The notes under the pieces are model-generated. The model did not search any database. It was not told the origin of the DNA and worked only from the letters and a program-made list of their open reading frames with translations. From assembly GCA_022494885.1 (NCBI GenBank), contig JAGVSM010003677.1, forward strand, positions 186,001 through 250,000: 64,000 bases of DNA, read 5' to 3'. The position numbers and the translations under genes are program-made. Source of the DNA: Micrasema longulum (lineage: Eukaryota > Arthropoda > Insecta > Trichoptera > Brachycentridae). Of this stretch, positions 49,101-57,399 are shown piece by piece (position 1 is the first letter of the stretch; every line of letters begins with the position of its first letter).

Positions 49101-52100
49101 ACTAGTAATATGAGTGATTCAGATTCTAAAGATTCTACTGGTGCAACAGGAAAAAGAAAAAAGTCTGCCAAATACAATGGAAATAAAATGCTCAGGTAAT
49201 TAATCAATTTATTATAACACCTACATTTACCCAATTTTTTCAATTTTGGGGTTTTTCAATGATTTGTGGTTGGTACCGTGGACGTCTCAAATAATTTATG
49301 CATAAAAGAATATGGACGTCCATTGTACGGCGTTATTTGTCAAAAATCTTCCATAAAATTTATTCATAAAAGGGACATGACACGATGGTTGGGATGATGT
49401 ATTGGTGTATTTCGAATAAAAATGTAGATTTCTTCAAATTTCAATGAGACTACAGCAACTACTTTTTCTCTCAAAGACTCAGTGAGAGGTTAACTGTAAT
49501 AATATTATTAAAAATGTATATTATATTTAGGGCAATCAATTAATAGCCGATTAAATTAATATTAATTTAATTTTGTTTATTTTGCATGTGACAACTAACA
49601 ATACGTTTATCTTTTGGATTATGTTGGTAAAAGTGTTTTCACCTTTATTGATGCTTACTTTATGGGACTCATCATTAATTGAAACAACATCACAAAACAA
49701 AATTGATGATTGCCTCTCAAAACCTCAGCATAATCCCCCACACCTTTACAGCGGGAAACTACGAATTTGAGGTGATCAAGTCCTTTACATACTTAGGTCC
49801 CACAGTCACCAGTAACAACAGTACACAGGAAGAAATCAGGAGGAGAATAATGGCTGCCAACTGTTGCTACTACGCGCTTCAAAAACAATTACGGTCCAAA
49901 CTAGTATGAAAAAATATTAAAATAATACTGCACAAAAACTCTGATTAAACCAATCCTGACATATGCCTCCAAAACTTGGGTTATGTCAAAGAATATTGAG
50001 GGAACCATTGCAGCTTTCGAAAGAAGAATCTTCAGAGCTATCTATGGCCCTGTGAGAGAAAACAACCATTGGCGTCATCACTACAATAGAGAGCCATACG
50101 ATATCTACTGACTGCTCGATGTAATCAACTCCATCGAGGTGGGACGCTTTAGGTGGGCTGGCCATATAATTAGAATGAACAATGAAGACCAGGAAGGCCT
50201 AAAATGCGATGGATCGACTACATCAGCGCAGATATGACAATGTTGGAAGAGAGCAGAGAAAGGGTAGCAGACCGGCAAGAATGGAGGAGACTCTTGGATT
50301 CAGCTAAGGCCCACCCAGGGCTGTCGAGCTTATGATGATGATGATAATGATACTTACATTTTACCTGTTTTAGAATTTATGTAAAATATTTTTACTATAT
50401 AACTACCAGTAAAAAAAAATGTAAATCCTCTTATGTCCAATGAAGATATATTAAAAATCAATTTGGAATTTAAAAAAATGTTTTTCCTACAGATTTGGGA
50501 CCAATGTAGATTTATCCGACGAGAGAAAGTGGAGACCACAATTACAAGAACTGATGAAACTTCCCGCCTTTACACGGGTTGTTTCTGCAGCCAATATGCT
50601 GTCTCATGTGGGTCATGTCATATTAGGAATGAACACTGTTCAGCTTTACATGAAGGTAAACTACAACATTTATTTTTCTTAACCTGTGTTATTTTAACCT
50701 CAGAGTAATAATACGCCACCCGCTTTTGGAGTCGCCCATGCGGACTAAAACCATTCTACGATTATCAATCACAAAGTTCACTACAGTTTACAGCAATATA
50801 ACGGGCCGTAGCTACTCAGATCGAGAATTGCAAGCGCAAACCGAAACCATCTATTACACGTTTGTTAAACCAAAAATTTTGAACACTTTTGTTCTACGCA
50901 ATAGAGCAAAAGGGCGAATTATTACTCTGAGATTTTAGTTGTTTCTTTTGTCTGGGAATATTTAAGGCAAAATGTTTTTTAAATTCTAATTTATAACTAC
51001 ATACATACATATTTATAAATGTTCATGTATTTTGATCATATAATCTGACACAATAATACATATCAAGCTTTCATTGTAAATATATTAATTCTGATTTATT
51101 TGTATTCTTTGAAATTCAACAATACATTTTTTTAAATTTGAAATTTTGGAGAATTTTATTATTACATATTTAAAATACATATATGACTCCAATACCATAT
51201 AAAATATTAAAATTATAAAGTTGATTAGATAATGATAAATCATGTGAGGAGGGATTGACATTTATTTCAGTAATGTAACTGAAACAATACTATTCATTTT
51301 TCCGCACAAACCAATTTTTATTTTCATGAGGTTGGTCAATATTCAGTGTTTCTTTTAAAATTATTTTATTATTAATAGTTCATTTTTATTCATTTTTTCA
51401 TACATTTTTGAGAAACTTCGCAGTAAAATTAGAGTATTTACTGTAATTTTTATCGCGCATAAGAAAAAGTTTTTTTATATCTGAACTTCCTCATTATTGC
51501 ATTTTCGTATCTCATAATGTTATCTGTCAGCACTCCACATACATTATCTTCTAACGATGACTTGGCATTCAGGTTCCTGGGTCGAGAACACCAGGGCACC
51601 AGGAGAACAACAACTTCTGCTCCATCAACATCAACATCGGGCCCGGAGAGTGCGAGTGGTTCGGTGTCCCGGACTCCTATTGGGGTGGAATAAACGCTCT
51701 GTGTGAGCAGAACAACCTCAGCTACCTTCACGGCTCCTGGTGGCCATCCATGGAGGACATGCAGGCCGCCAACATTCCCGTGTATCGCTTTACGCAAAGG
51801 CCAGGAGACCTCGTCTGGGTTAATGCAGGTAATTATCACAACATTCGTTCTTTCTCGCCTTAAACAACCCACTAATGGATCAGTCCGAACTATTTCATTA
51901 GAACTCTTAAAAATAGGTGATAGGTCTGATAATCCCATGCGGAATGTAACCGGAAATATATTTTGAATTTGGCTTTAAGACTCAAACTTATGAATTCTTC
52001 TGAAATGAAAATTTTAAGTTCTTCTCTCTTCTTTTCCACATCCGCTCCTAAGTGGAGCATGTGGACATCACCAGTTGTCTCCAGGAGACCCTATCGCCAG

Positions 52101-53895
52101 CCAGCATTTTTGCCTCTTCCCACGTCAATCCAGCGCCCCTTCATTCCGCCGAATAAAGTCTAAAGATCGTCATTGACAGCCTTCCAGGACGGCGTGAGCC
52201 CGCAGGTTTAAAGAAGAGGCAACTTTGGTTTAGGTTCTCCTGAGGCATGCGCAGCACGTGTCCAAACCAGGTCCACCGTCGCATCCTCAAGACGCTCGTT
52301 ATAGGAGGCTGCTGCGTCCGTTCTCGGACTTGGTTATAAAATCGAACCACCTTATACCTAATATTCTTCTCAAGCACCTTACTCTCAAAACTCAGAAGTT
52401 TGGTGTTTTGAGCTTTGGTAAGGGTGCCAAGATCCGCACCCATATAGGAGTACTGGCATTATACAAGAGTTGAATAATCGGCATTTAGTTTTGACCGAGT
52501 ATAGACTTGAGTTCCAGACAACACGTTAAAAGTTCATGTTAAAAGTTGCTCCAGCAATTCCTAGGCGGATTTCGAGCTCTTTGTGCTGTGCATGCTTCCA
52601 TCCTCAGTTATGTGAACTCCCAAGTATTTAAAGCTGTCAACTGTAATTCTAAGTTAAATCGGGGAAAAATAATAAAACTATTTAAACTAGGAAGGATGTG
52701 GTTGAAATTATATTTATCTTGTAGTTTGATTTTTTTATAATTTAAATAACTTATCACTAAGTTATTAAATAAACCGTGATGAAAGTGAGATTATAAATTT
52801 ATGTTGACAAACCCGTTTTACCTAGGACTCAATGGAGGAAGATTTTTTTTAGTTGATAAAGGAATACAAAAGTCTATGCTTTTAGTGATTAGCTGTGTAA
52901 AGATTCAGACATACTTAATTTTTTTTTTTAATATATTTATTTACAAACATAAATGTTTCAGGTTGCGTCCATTGGGTGCAGGCCATAGGTTGGTGTAATA
53001 ACATTGCATGGAATGTGGGACCTCTCACGGGCCGGCAGTACTCCTTGGCTTTGGAACGTTATGAGTGGAATAAACTAGAAACCTTCAAGTCCATAGTTCC
53101 CATGGTTCATCTGTCTTGGAACTTGGCCAGAAATATCAAAGTTTCTGACAAACATATGTTTAATCAAATCAAGTAAGTTATTGCATATTATTTCAATTGA
53201 TTAGAATGCACCAAAAATATTTGATTTTAGTAAATCGTAATTATTTGATGATTCAAACGTAAATCCTTCAGCAATGTGAAAATTTGCCAGAAACTCTTTT
53301 AATATGTCTACGTAGATCATAAGACTCGATTATTTTTTGAAAAATAAAGAAGGCATATTTTGCTATAACACGCCTAAATTATAAATTATGGAAAATAGAT
53401 TTTTAAACCATATATATATTTTTAATTTTTGTTTTTGAATACCTGTATTTCAAAATATCTCATCTTTTGCTTTATGTAACACGATGTTATAGCTCTGTTT
53501 GAAGAGGGATTTTTAGCACAGTCTTTTAAGAGTTAAAATTTAGAGATATTATAATGTTGATATGATTGTATTCCAGGACTTGCATGATGCAAACTTTGAG
53601 GCAATCCGCTTGTACGTTGGAGTTAGTACGATCCCGCGGAGTAGAAGTACGCTTCCACGGCAGAGCTAAGAACGAAGCGTCCCATTACTGCGGGCAGTGC
53701 GAGCAGGAGGTGTGGAACGTGCTCCTCATCCGGGAGCAAGAGAAGAGGCACGTGGTACACTGCTTGCTGTGTGCGCGGCGCCACACGCCCTCGCTAGCCG
53801 GGTTCGTGTGCCTGGAGGAGTACCACATGGAGGAACTGCTGCAAGTGTACGACGCCTTTACGCTGCACGCCAGCCCCACGCTCCACCACCCCTAA
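31008..53895 (+). CDS. Utx: Utx, H3K27 lysine demethylase, 5'-incomplete, 16 exons
   Basis: KDM6-family enzyme that removes methyl groups from histone H3 lysine 27 in the nucleus, using Fe(II) and 2-oxoglutarate, as part of COMPASS-like (MLL3/4-type) complexes. Sixteen exons give TPR repeats, a Pro/Gln-rich linker, the JmjC domain with iron ligands in 'GHQENN' and 'VHWVQ', and a zinc-binding module (YCGQC ... HCLLC). Identity is firm because the TPR block, JmjC core and C-terminus all follow the animal UTX order. The N-terminal TPRs and start codon are missing. All exon junction phases agree except at exon 40360-40585. The 3' neighbour PIGN is convergent. Introns are full of transposon remnants. 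Confidence 0.95.
32044..32235 (+). mobile_element. tRNA-derived SINE, family S1
   Basis: Best-preserved copy: 'gggttgtggtcccgtggcta', 'ggttcgaatcccactctacc', body 'cttgattcccattttctaat', 3' part 'cgtaaattataagaacgcaa' and an A-rich tail. Confidence 0.8.
32290..32640 (+). mobile_element. LINE 3' end
   Basis: A short RT tail ('gacgccccttctttatttac') is followed by a 3' UTR with 'ggaagaaattgccttaagac' and 'aatatgcccgccctt', then (AAATA)n. Same family as 1390-1790. Confidence 0.6.
33355..33730 (+). repeat. Dispersed repeat family R3, copy 2
   Basis: 'ttaaagtaataaaggttta', 'ccggtcattccattggccac', 'gcccctaatacgtcatgatt' and 'gaaaatacaattaatcatt' match copies at 20140 and 37330. Confidence 0.7.
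34868..34960 (+). mobile_element. SINE family S1 head, truncated
   Basis: 'ggttgtggtgtcttggctaa' and 'ggtccggggttcgaacccct' form a tRNA-like head. The body is lost after 'ctgattcccatgac'. Confidence 0.65.
35892..36020 (+). CDS. Utx: Utx exon b (TPR)
   Basis: Reads '[20 protein letters not shown]' then '[19 protein letters not shown]' and 'RQLG', matching the FHIAHLYE... TPR of UTX. Acceptor ctgtttccag, donor ctgg|gtaata. Phases 1 in, 1 out. Confidence 0.95.
36110..36240 (-). repeat. Isolated copies of the 96-bp repeat, inverted
   Basis: 'aacatcccaacaagccttgc' and 'tacagagcacataggcagtt' are the complement of the minisatellite core at 26668-27303. A second decayed unit follows at about 36195. 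Confidence 0.55.
36290..36895 (+). mobile_element. LINE reverse transcriptase remnant
   Basis: Broken frames give '[17 protein letters not shown]', then '[20 protein letters not shown]' and '[20 protein letters not shown]'. This is the YLGxxxDxxLxWxxHI...LQxxQNKxLRxI region downstream of the RT core of Jockey/I-like LINEs. Many stops; dead. Confidence 0.7.
36899..37300. mobile_element. MITE family M1, copy B
   Basis: Inverted ends 'aggaagttcagtc' and 'ctgaagttcctcat'. Internal 'ttatcagcgttatgattttt' and two 'gtgacgtc' boxes (37033, 37141). The R3 copy begins just 30 bp further on. Confidence 0.75.
37330..37725 (+). repeat. Dispersed repeat family R3, copy 3
   Basis: 'tatatgaaatactgtccagt', 'gcaaaaacggtcattgcatt', 'cacgaatcttgacatcacaa' and 'gattttgaaaatacaattaa'. 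Confidence 0.7.
37845..37985 (-). repeat. Dispersed repeat family R4, copy 4
   Basis: 'tacagggcttatgacctgtc', 'ggctggtttaagtggccact' and 'aaacatccacatttcc' are the complement of R4 copy 1. It ends about 60 bp before the exon c acceptor. Confidence 0.65.
38048..38273 (+). CDS. Utx: Utx exon c (TPR)
   Basis: Reads 'GWLYQSVGG' (first codon shared with exon b), '[20 protein letters not shown]' and '[20 protein letters not shown]' then 'DTWCSIG', the classic UTX TPR. Acceptor tttccag, donor cgg|gtgaga. Confidence 0.95.
38274..38756 (+). other. Utx: Utx intron c
   Basis: 483 bp, no recognised repeat; ends in the acceptor 'gatgacttttcag'. Confidence 0.7.
38757..39008 (+). CDS. Utx: Utx exon d (TPR)
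   Basis: Reads '[20 protein letters not shown]', '[15 protein letters not shown]' and '[20 protein letters not shown]', the last TPRs of UTX. The [21 protein letters not shown] box is nearly invariant in animals. Donor aa|gtaagc. Confidence 0.97.
39421..39505 (+). CDS. Utx: Utx exon e (LPSIEEAW box)
   Basis: Encodes '[20 protein letters not shown]' then 'SSRHPKPHQ', matching the [19 protein letters not shown] region that ends the TPR part of UTX. Acceptor ttattttag, donor cag|gtaatg, phase 0 out. Confidence 0.95.
39580..40090 (-). mobile_element. RTE-type LINE remnant in Utx intron e
   Basis: The - strand encodes '[17 protein letters not shown]', '[20 protein letters not shown]' and '[16 protein letters not shown]'. 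The element continues inward with RT C-terminal sequence to about 40090. The 3' tip at 39583 is the 'aaacaaaccatc' motif. Confidence 0.75.
40360..40585 (+). CDS. Utx: Utx exon f (Pro/Gln linker), one base out of frame
   Basis: From the acceptor 'tgattccag' the phase-0 frame reads '[20 protein letters not shown]' and 'VPPPATV'. The 3' part must read '[20 protein letters not shown]' then 'KPPQQ' to join the next exon. These two frames differ by one base (exon length 226). A run of 12 C at 40441-40452 lies exactly between them. Either the run has one base too many (or a real indel), or a second acceptor ccgccacag at 40438 is used; that gives a 147-bp exon with an open phase-0 frame. The linker's role is unknown. 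Confidence 0.75.
40586..41716 (+). other. Utx: Utx intron f
   Basis: Holds R4 copy 5 (40925-41100). The rest is AT-rich with no recognised content. Confidence 0.7.
40925..41100 (+). repeat. Dispersed repeat family R4, copy 5
   Basis: 'ggtttcagctctttaacttc', 'gtggtcacttaaaccagcca' and 'ggtcataagccctgtaaatg'. Confidence 0.65.
41717..41818 (+). CDS. Utx: Utx exon g (Gln-rich linker)
   Basis: 34 codons: '[20 protein letters not shown]', '[14 protein letters not shown]'. Acceptor tcctttcag, donor ggt|gtaagt. Phase 0 on both sides. It continues the MQQ-rich linker of UTX. Confidence 0.88.
41930..42108 (+). repeat. Dispersed repeat family R4, copy 6
   Basis: 'ggtttcagctcttttgcgtc', 'cacaaaagtcaactgatgg' and 'gacaggtcataagccgtgta'. 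Confidence 0.65.
42533..42791. mobile_element. Foldback MITE in Utx intron g
   Basis: The left end 'tgtggggtaattactacaac' plus 'taggtaa' is inverted at 42763-42789. The arms continue inward ('tttttgtgtcctcttcgatg' against its near-complement at about 42700) to a centre at about 42660, so the whole 260 bp can fold. Confidence 0.8.
42928..43925 (-). mobile_element. Mariner element, internally deleted
   Basis: The inverted ends 'cggtccctacgtatactatc' (left) and 'cggtacctatgtatactatc' (right, inverted) continue for about 75-100 bp. The - strand carries a transposase start at about 43632 ('[14 protein letters not shown]', '[18 protein letters not shown]') and, after a stop, a C-terminal part with 'HHDNAPSH', '[13 protein letters not shown]' and '[15 protein letters not shown]'. 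The segment between SGRPS and HHDNAPSH, with the first catalytic Asp, is missing, and stops and frameshifts remain. Non-autonomous. Confidence 0.85.
44253..44370 (+). CDS. Utx: Utx exon h (linker)
   Basis: Reads '[20 protein letters not shown]', '[19 protein letters not shown]'. Acceptor cttatttacag, donor caag|gtacgt. Low similarity to vertebrate UTX is expected for the linker; support comes from splice sites and phase agreement. Confidence 0.85.
44485..44720. mobile_element. Two SINE S2 fragments in opposite orientation
   Basis: 44485-44640 reads as the complement of the S2 3' half ('gatggtgcattaggcactgc', starting with 'catcatcata'). 44670-44720 carries the S2 body forward ('tttcattgtccctggattgt'). 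It may be a rearranged pair. Confidence 0.5.
44930..45020. repeat. Partial pogo/Tigger-like end
   Basis: 'gacaatccggatgattagat' and 'ttggataaacggagtcctac' resemble the inverted end of the element at 6273-6509. Confidence 0.4.
45036..45125 (+). mobile_element. SINE family S1 head, truncated
   Basis: 'gttggtggtctcgtggtagt', 'tctgaagttcgaaccctgct', then 'ctaccacaatttgattccc'. Confidence 0.6.
45186..45340 (+). mobile_element. tRNA-derived SINE, family S3
   Basis: 'tagtggtgtagtggtataga' and 'ggtttcgggttcgattcccg', body 'aaatgtgatttctctcatgc' and 'ttaggcctcctgacctgta', as at 5694. Confidence 0.7.
45409..45583 (+). CDS. Utx: Utx exon i (linker)
   Basis: Reads '[20 protein letters not shown]', '[17 protein letters not shown]' and '[17 protein letters not shown]' (last codon split). 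A lysine-rich acidic linker. Acceptor ttgcttacag, donor aa|gtgagt. Confidence 0.88.
45705..46650. mobile_element. MITE family M1, copy C, split by a LINE tail
   Basis: Left end 'tgtggaagttcagtgc', right end 'ctgaatttcctcattac'. The inner M1 boxes are inverted relative to copy A ('gtacgtcacagatgg'-type boxes near 46510). An RTE remnant occupies 45765-46290. Confidence 0.65.
45765..46290 (-). mobile_element. RTE-type LINE remnant inside MITE copy C
   Basis: The - strand gives '[18 protein letters not shown]', '[20 protein letters not shown]' and '[19 protein letters not shown]', with the RT C-terminal extension up to about 46290. The 3' tip is 'aacaaaccatcacgccg'. Truncated. Confidence 0.75.
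46693..47213. mobile_element. MITE family M1, copy D
   Basis: Left end 'tgaggaggaagtttagtg', right end 'cactgaacttccacg'. Internal 'tattatcagcgctatgattt' and 'actggaaatctatcgcagtt'. It lies directly after copy C. Confidence 0.65.
47669..47898 (+). CDS. Utx: Utx exon j (start of the catalytic half)
   Basis: '[20 protein letters not shown]', '[20 protein letters not shown]' and '[19 protein letters not shown]' then '[15 protein letters not shown]'. The [20 protein letters not shown] and PI.V.RG...[17 protein letters not shown] boxes are strongly conserved in UTX/JMJD3. Acceptor cttaccag, donor cttg|gtaagt. Confidence 0.96.
47899..48751 (+). other. Utx: Utx intron j
   Basis: 853 bp, AT-rich, no shared repeat recognised. 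Confidence 0.7.
48752..48957 (+). CDS. Utx: Utx exon k
   Basis: '[20 protein letters not shown]', '[17 protein letters not shown]' and '[20 protein letters not shown]' then 'QESLK'. Conserved lead-in to the JmjC domain. Acceptor attctag, donor aag|gtccgt, which is weaker than the others. Confidence 0.96.
49071..49195 (+). CDS. Utx: Utx exon l
   Basis: '[20 protein letters not shown]' then '[16 protein letters not shown]' and 'NKMLR' (split codon). The DSDS...GKRKK pattern matches the variable acidic/basic spacer before 'FGTNVDLSD' in UTX. Confidence 0.9.
49670..50350 (+). mobile_element. RTE-like LINE remnant with ATG-repeat tail, in Utx intron l
   Basis: Broken frames: '[20 protein letters not shown]', '[20 protein letters not shown]', later '[14 protein letters not shown]'-type sequence, '[15 protein letters not shown]' and 'RPAKMRW'-like decay with '[20 protein letters not shown]' and '[12 protein letters not shown]'. 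It ends in 'gatgatgatgataatgat'. This is the C-terminus of an RTE/craniofacial-like LINE; stops abound. Confidence 0.75.
50493..50655 (+). CDS. Utx: Utx exon m (JmjC N-terminal part)
   Basis: '[20 protein letters not shown]', '[20 protein letters not shown]' and '[14 protein letters not shown]'. The last Lys corresponds to the 2-oxoglutarate-contacting lysine of UTX. Acceptor cctacag, donor aag|gtaaac. Confidence 0.97.
51380..51506. mobile_element. MITE family M1, partial copy E
   Basis: The right-hand part only: 'tttttgagaaacttcgcagt', 'aaaattagagtatttactg' and the end 'ctgaacttcctcattattgc'. It ends 66 bp before the exon n acceptor dinucleotide. Confidence 0.65.
51573..51828 (+). CDS. Utx: Utx exon n (JmjC core)
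   Basis: '[20 protein letters not shown]', '[17 protein letters not shown]', '[20 protein letters not shown]' and '[19 protein letters not shown]'. The His and Glu of 'GHQENN' are the first two iron ligands; Thr of 'SRTPG' and Ser/Asn of 'CSININ' contact 2-oxoglutarate in the family. All present. Confidence 0.98.
52060..52640 (-). mobile_element. LINE reverse transcriptase remnant in Utx intron n
   Basis: The - strand encodes '[16 protein letters not shown]' near 52630, then '[20 protein letters not shown]', '[12 protein letters not shown]', '[20 protein letters not shown]' and 'MPQENLNQ'. This is the C-terminal region of a non-LTR element. It is broken and 5'-truncated. It differs from the GRPRKTW family. 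Confidence 0.7.
52962..53172 (+). CDS. Utx: Utx exon o (JmjC C-terminal part)
   Basis: '[20 protein letters not shown]' (first codon split), '[20 protein letters not shown]', '[20 protein letters not shown]'. His of 'VHWVQ' is the third iron ligand. Cys replaces the Thr seen before VHW in human UTX. Acceptor aaatgtttcag, donor aa|gtaagt. Confidence 0.98.
53173..53576 (+). other. Utx: Utx intron o
   Basis: 404 bp, AT-rich, no shared repeat recognised. Confidence 0.7.
53577..53895 (+). CDS. Utx: Utx exon p, zinc-binding domain and stop
   Basis: '[19 protein letters not shown]', '[15 protein letters not shown]', '[20 protein letters not shown]' and '[19 protein letters not shown]', then TAA at 53893. 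The four cysteines of YCGQC and HCLLC match the GATA-like zinc site that helps UTX recognise H3. The exon is GC-rich compared with its surroundings. Confidence 0.97.
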
Positions 53896-54042
53896 CCATC
53901 GCCTGACCTTCCCTAACCCGACCGGCTCTGGCCGTACTCTCGGGACTTCTCCCTCACTAACCTGACGCAGCCGTTCCACTTCTTGCACCTGGATTAGAGC
54001 CTCGGGTTACGGTCAACTTGCGAGAGAATTTGTGTATAAAGC

Positions 54043-54048
54043 AATAAA
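54043..54048 (+). terminator. Proximal poly(A) signal AATAAA
   Basis: AATAAA 148 bp after the Utx stop, in 'gcaataaaaac', followed by T-rich sequence. Confidence 0.6.
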
Positions 54049-57000
54049 AACATTTATCTTTACTTTTCCTTTTCTTAGCTGTAAGCAAGCTGCGAATTAA
54101 TTAGTGTCATTGATATTCGAGACACGTTATCGCTACAAATATATTTATAATTTATATGTGTTTATAATATTTCTGTTAAATATGTTAGATAAATTTATAG
54201 TTAAAGATTGATAAGGAAAATTTAAGGTTTTGCTGTATGTATATATAGGTAAATATTGTCAGAGCCATCATTATTTGCTTAGGATTTATTATATGTACGA
54301 AATATTTAATTTTATCCATGTAAATAACCTAAGGCTTCCTCAGTGCTGGAAATGTTTCCCAATTTAAATAATTAATCGAAGTAATGATTTGACGAATGGT
54401 CTTTTTGCATGTTTATTTTAACATAAATACATTGCCATTGATCTCATAATTGAATAGTTTATTTTGAAACAAAGATTTTACTATGTAAGTTTAAATAGGG
54501 CTAGCGGGTCAAAGTGAAAAGTTTATTTATTTTAGTCAATTTCCTGATGTATTAATTTATTGAAATATTAGGTATTTTGTTTATAGTGTCTCTAAATTAA
54601 AAGCTAAATATGTAATATGATTTGTACGCCTTATCCCTCTAGAACGAGTAGAACGATACACAATTCCCATGCATGCTTTGTTAGATGTTGTATGTGCTAG
54701 TGATTATAAACTGACAAACTGTCGAAAAAATGTGTTCACTGAACAAATTGCCTCATTATAAATTAAAAATATATTTAAGAATTTTAAAACCACTTTCGAC
54801 ATTTTAATGGTCGTTCTTTCGTAAATTCGATTAGAATATTTCACGTTAGGTTATTAAATCAAATTCTTTTGAGACTGACGAAGACGTAATTAAAATAAAT
54901 GACTTAAGGCGATGTAAATGTTATTAGTGTACCAGTTTATCACTGCCATTTGTGTGAATTGTGGTTCCCTCCAGATTATGATACTAACTTTTATAGCGCT
55001 AACACGAGTACTTGTAATACATGCATACTTATATGTAAATCTGCAATATTTTTACATTGTAACAGAACATTTTTTAATCAATTAAACAGCATGAAATGTG
55101 AAACTGATAATGGACAGTTTTATAACTTTATTATGGAGTAGTATATGTCAAAAATTAATGCGATTGGGGGCTCATTATTTATCAGCTAATTTGATGAAAA
55201 TGTTTATAAAATCATCTATACATACCTACATATTATAATCGAGCTGCCACACCTTTGATTAAAAATTTACATGGTTTAAACAGATCGTAGTAAGTATTCA
55301 TAAAATGTTATGTTAAAAATAGTTTTGTCATTGGAATTCGTTTTTTTCTGAAACATTAATAACAAATATTTTACCATTCATACTTAGTTCCGAACAGTTG
55401 ATGGGAATTAAAGAAGATCTCTAAGTAATGTAAAAATATTAGTTAGGAATGAATATTCTGAAGGAACCAGTTCGTATAGCTAGTTACTGTGTATGTAGGT
55501 TGTTGTTTGAGTTGACAATGTTTCATACACTTGCAGAGTGGGTTGCTATTTGTGTAAGTTTTGTTAAATATAATATTGTACGTTGGGTTTTCCAAAATTT
55601 CAAGTTAAACTTGATTTGGGTGTGATTCTACCTCATTGCGTGTTTAATGTGTTTGGACTTATTGATGTAATGTGTCGGGACTGGCCGACGGGCGGGAAAA
55701 TGAAGTAAAATAATTGCATACAAAGTAGCGACTCACTTAAAAGTCAAAATCTATCGTAGATCGGTGTAACATTTGTTGGATATGAGTACAAATTAATGTT
55801 TAAATCGGAGTAAGTACAATGTATGTATATGGTAGAGATAGATGATGGCCCAATGTTTAAATCCACAAACTCTGCTCTCCTAACCATATTACCACAGAAT
55901 GTGCAATCACCTAAATATATATTACATTATCATATTTATGGATACACATTAATTTTTAATACTGTAAATATAATAATACTTATTTGTAGAAATCTTATGC
56001 ATGTTACAGTTCTACTACAGAATTATTCATTTACGATATTTTTCTGGAAAAATATTACCACCGTCTTGCGTATATAAGAAAAGCCATTAAGAAATATGTT
56101 TTTTTTTTAAATGGCAACTACGGATGACTTTTTTTCGTTAAATGAAAAGGTACCGTTGACATTTTATTGGATAAAAAAATTATGTTTTTTATAAAGAAAT
56201 ATTTTTTAGATCCAGAAGAAGTCACTGCATAAACGTAATAATCAATCAAATATATTTAATACCTATCATTTTAAATTCCCTCGAACCACTTGCACACTAC
56301 GTTTGCATTGTTCGTATTTTATATAATAGAAAACTGTATTTTGTCACACTTTTGGTTTGTCTCTGTCACAATTACTAATACTTTTACACATAAGTTTGTA
56401 TCCCCCTGCGATGATGGTAAATGATCATTTTTGGAATGCATATTTTATGCACTATCAGATATAGTTATTTTTAGCTGGCATATTTATAGTGAATGGTGAT
56501 TTATGGGTGTGAAGTATAAACTTTAAAAAAATAATGTTTACAAGTGTAATACGTAATACTAATATCTGACAAGGAGTTTCGGTAAATTCTTTCACTAATT
56601 CCATTAGTTTTCTTAATTTATTGCATTCAACGGGGGTGGCCTTATTCTGAAGCCTTAACAAACTTACCTAATATGAAAGTTATCAAACTAGTTTACGTCA
56701 TTATTATTCATAAAAAAAAAAACAGTTTTAATACTTGACAAAAGCACCACCTGAAATGTAATATATTATAATAGAGACGTACTGATAAGAAATATAAAAT
56801 GTATTATTTTTCTCGAGGATTCTAATAGAAAAAATATTAGTTTTGGCATTCCAAGGGTTTTACGGATTACAGTTTTTTATTAGCGAAGTGTATAATCACT
56901 GCTTATAACAGAATATAATGTATTTTTAGCTGCGGATATTTACAGTTTTATATTTTTATGAATATACATACATCATATAAGCCATATACATATTTAATTG

Positions 57001-57358
57001 TAATGTGAATTTCAAAACTTCAATAATGATTGTATATTTCAGTAAATAGTTTATTTGTATATACGGGATACTTAAGTATAAAATATTATTTCTCTTTTAA
57101 AATATACCAAATATCTTCAGATTAATTGAAATTGCCTTTAATTGTGGTACAATTAGTACCGAGAACGGACATGTTACAATTTTCATGTAAAGAGAGCAAC
57201 TCGAAAAGGAGAAAATATTCCATACATGCTTGTCCCATATTCCAGAACTGGAGTCCGTTGCGCTAAATGTGGTGTAATATTTTCTTTTCTTCAGTTTAAG
57301 CCGAGAGTTCAATTAACTGTGGTGAGAGCCTGAGTGTGAAAACCTTTATATTTGTATA

Positions 57359-57364
57359 AATAAA
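57359..57364 (+). terminator. Distal poly(A) signal AATAAA
   Basis: AATAAA in 'gtataaataaaatcac', followed within 40 bp by a T-rich element. Confidence 0.45.
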
Positions 57365-57399
57365 ATCACTGCCACTTGAAATCTGTATTTTTATTTATT

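Larger units (their letters stand above)
53896..57390 (+). other. Utx: Utx 3' UTR region
   Basis: AT-rich with no gene. A proximal poly(A) signal lies at 54043-54048 and a strong distal one (aataaa followed by a T-rich downstream stretch) at 57359-57364, so a short and a roughly 3.5-kb 3' UTR are both possible. That the distal site belongs to Utx is inference. Confidence 0.5.

Noticed and set aside
53685..53988. Frames on both strands over the Utx 3' end
   Set aside because: Shadows of the GC-rich last Utx exon.
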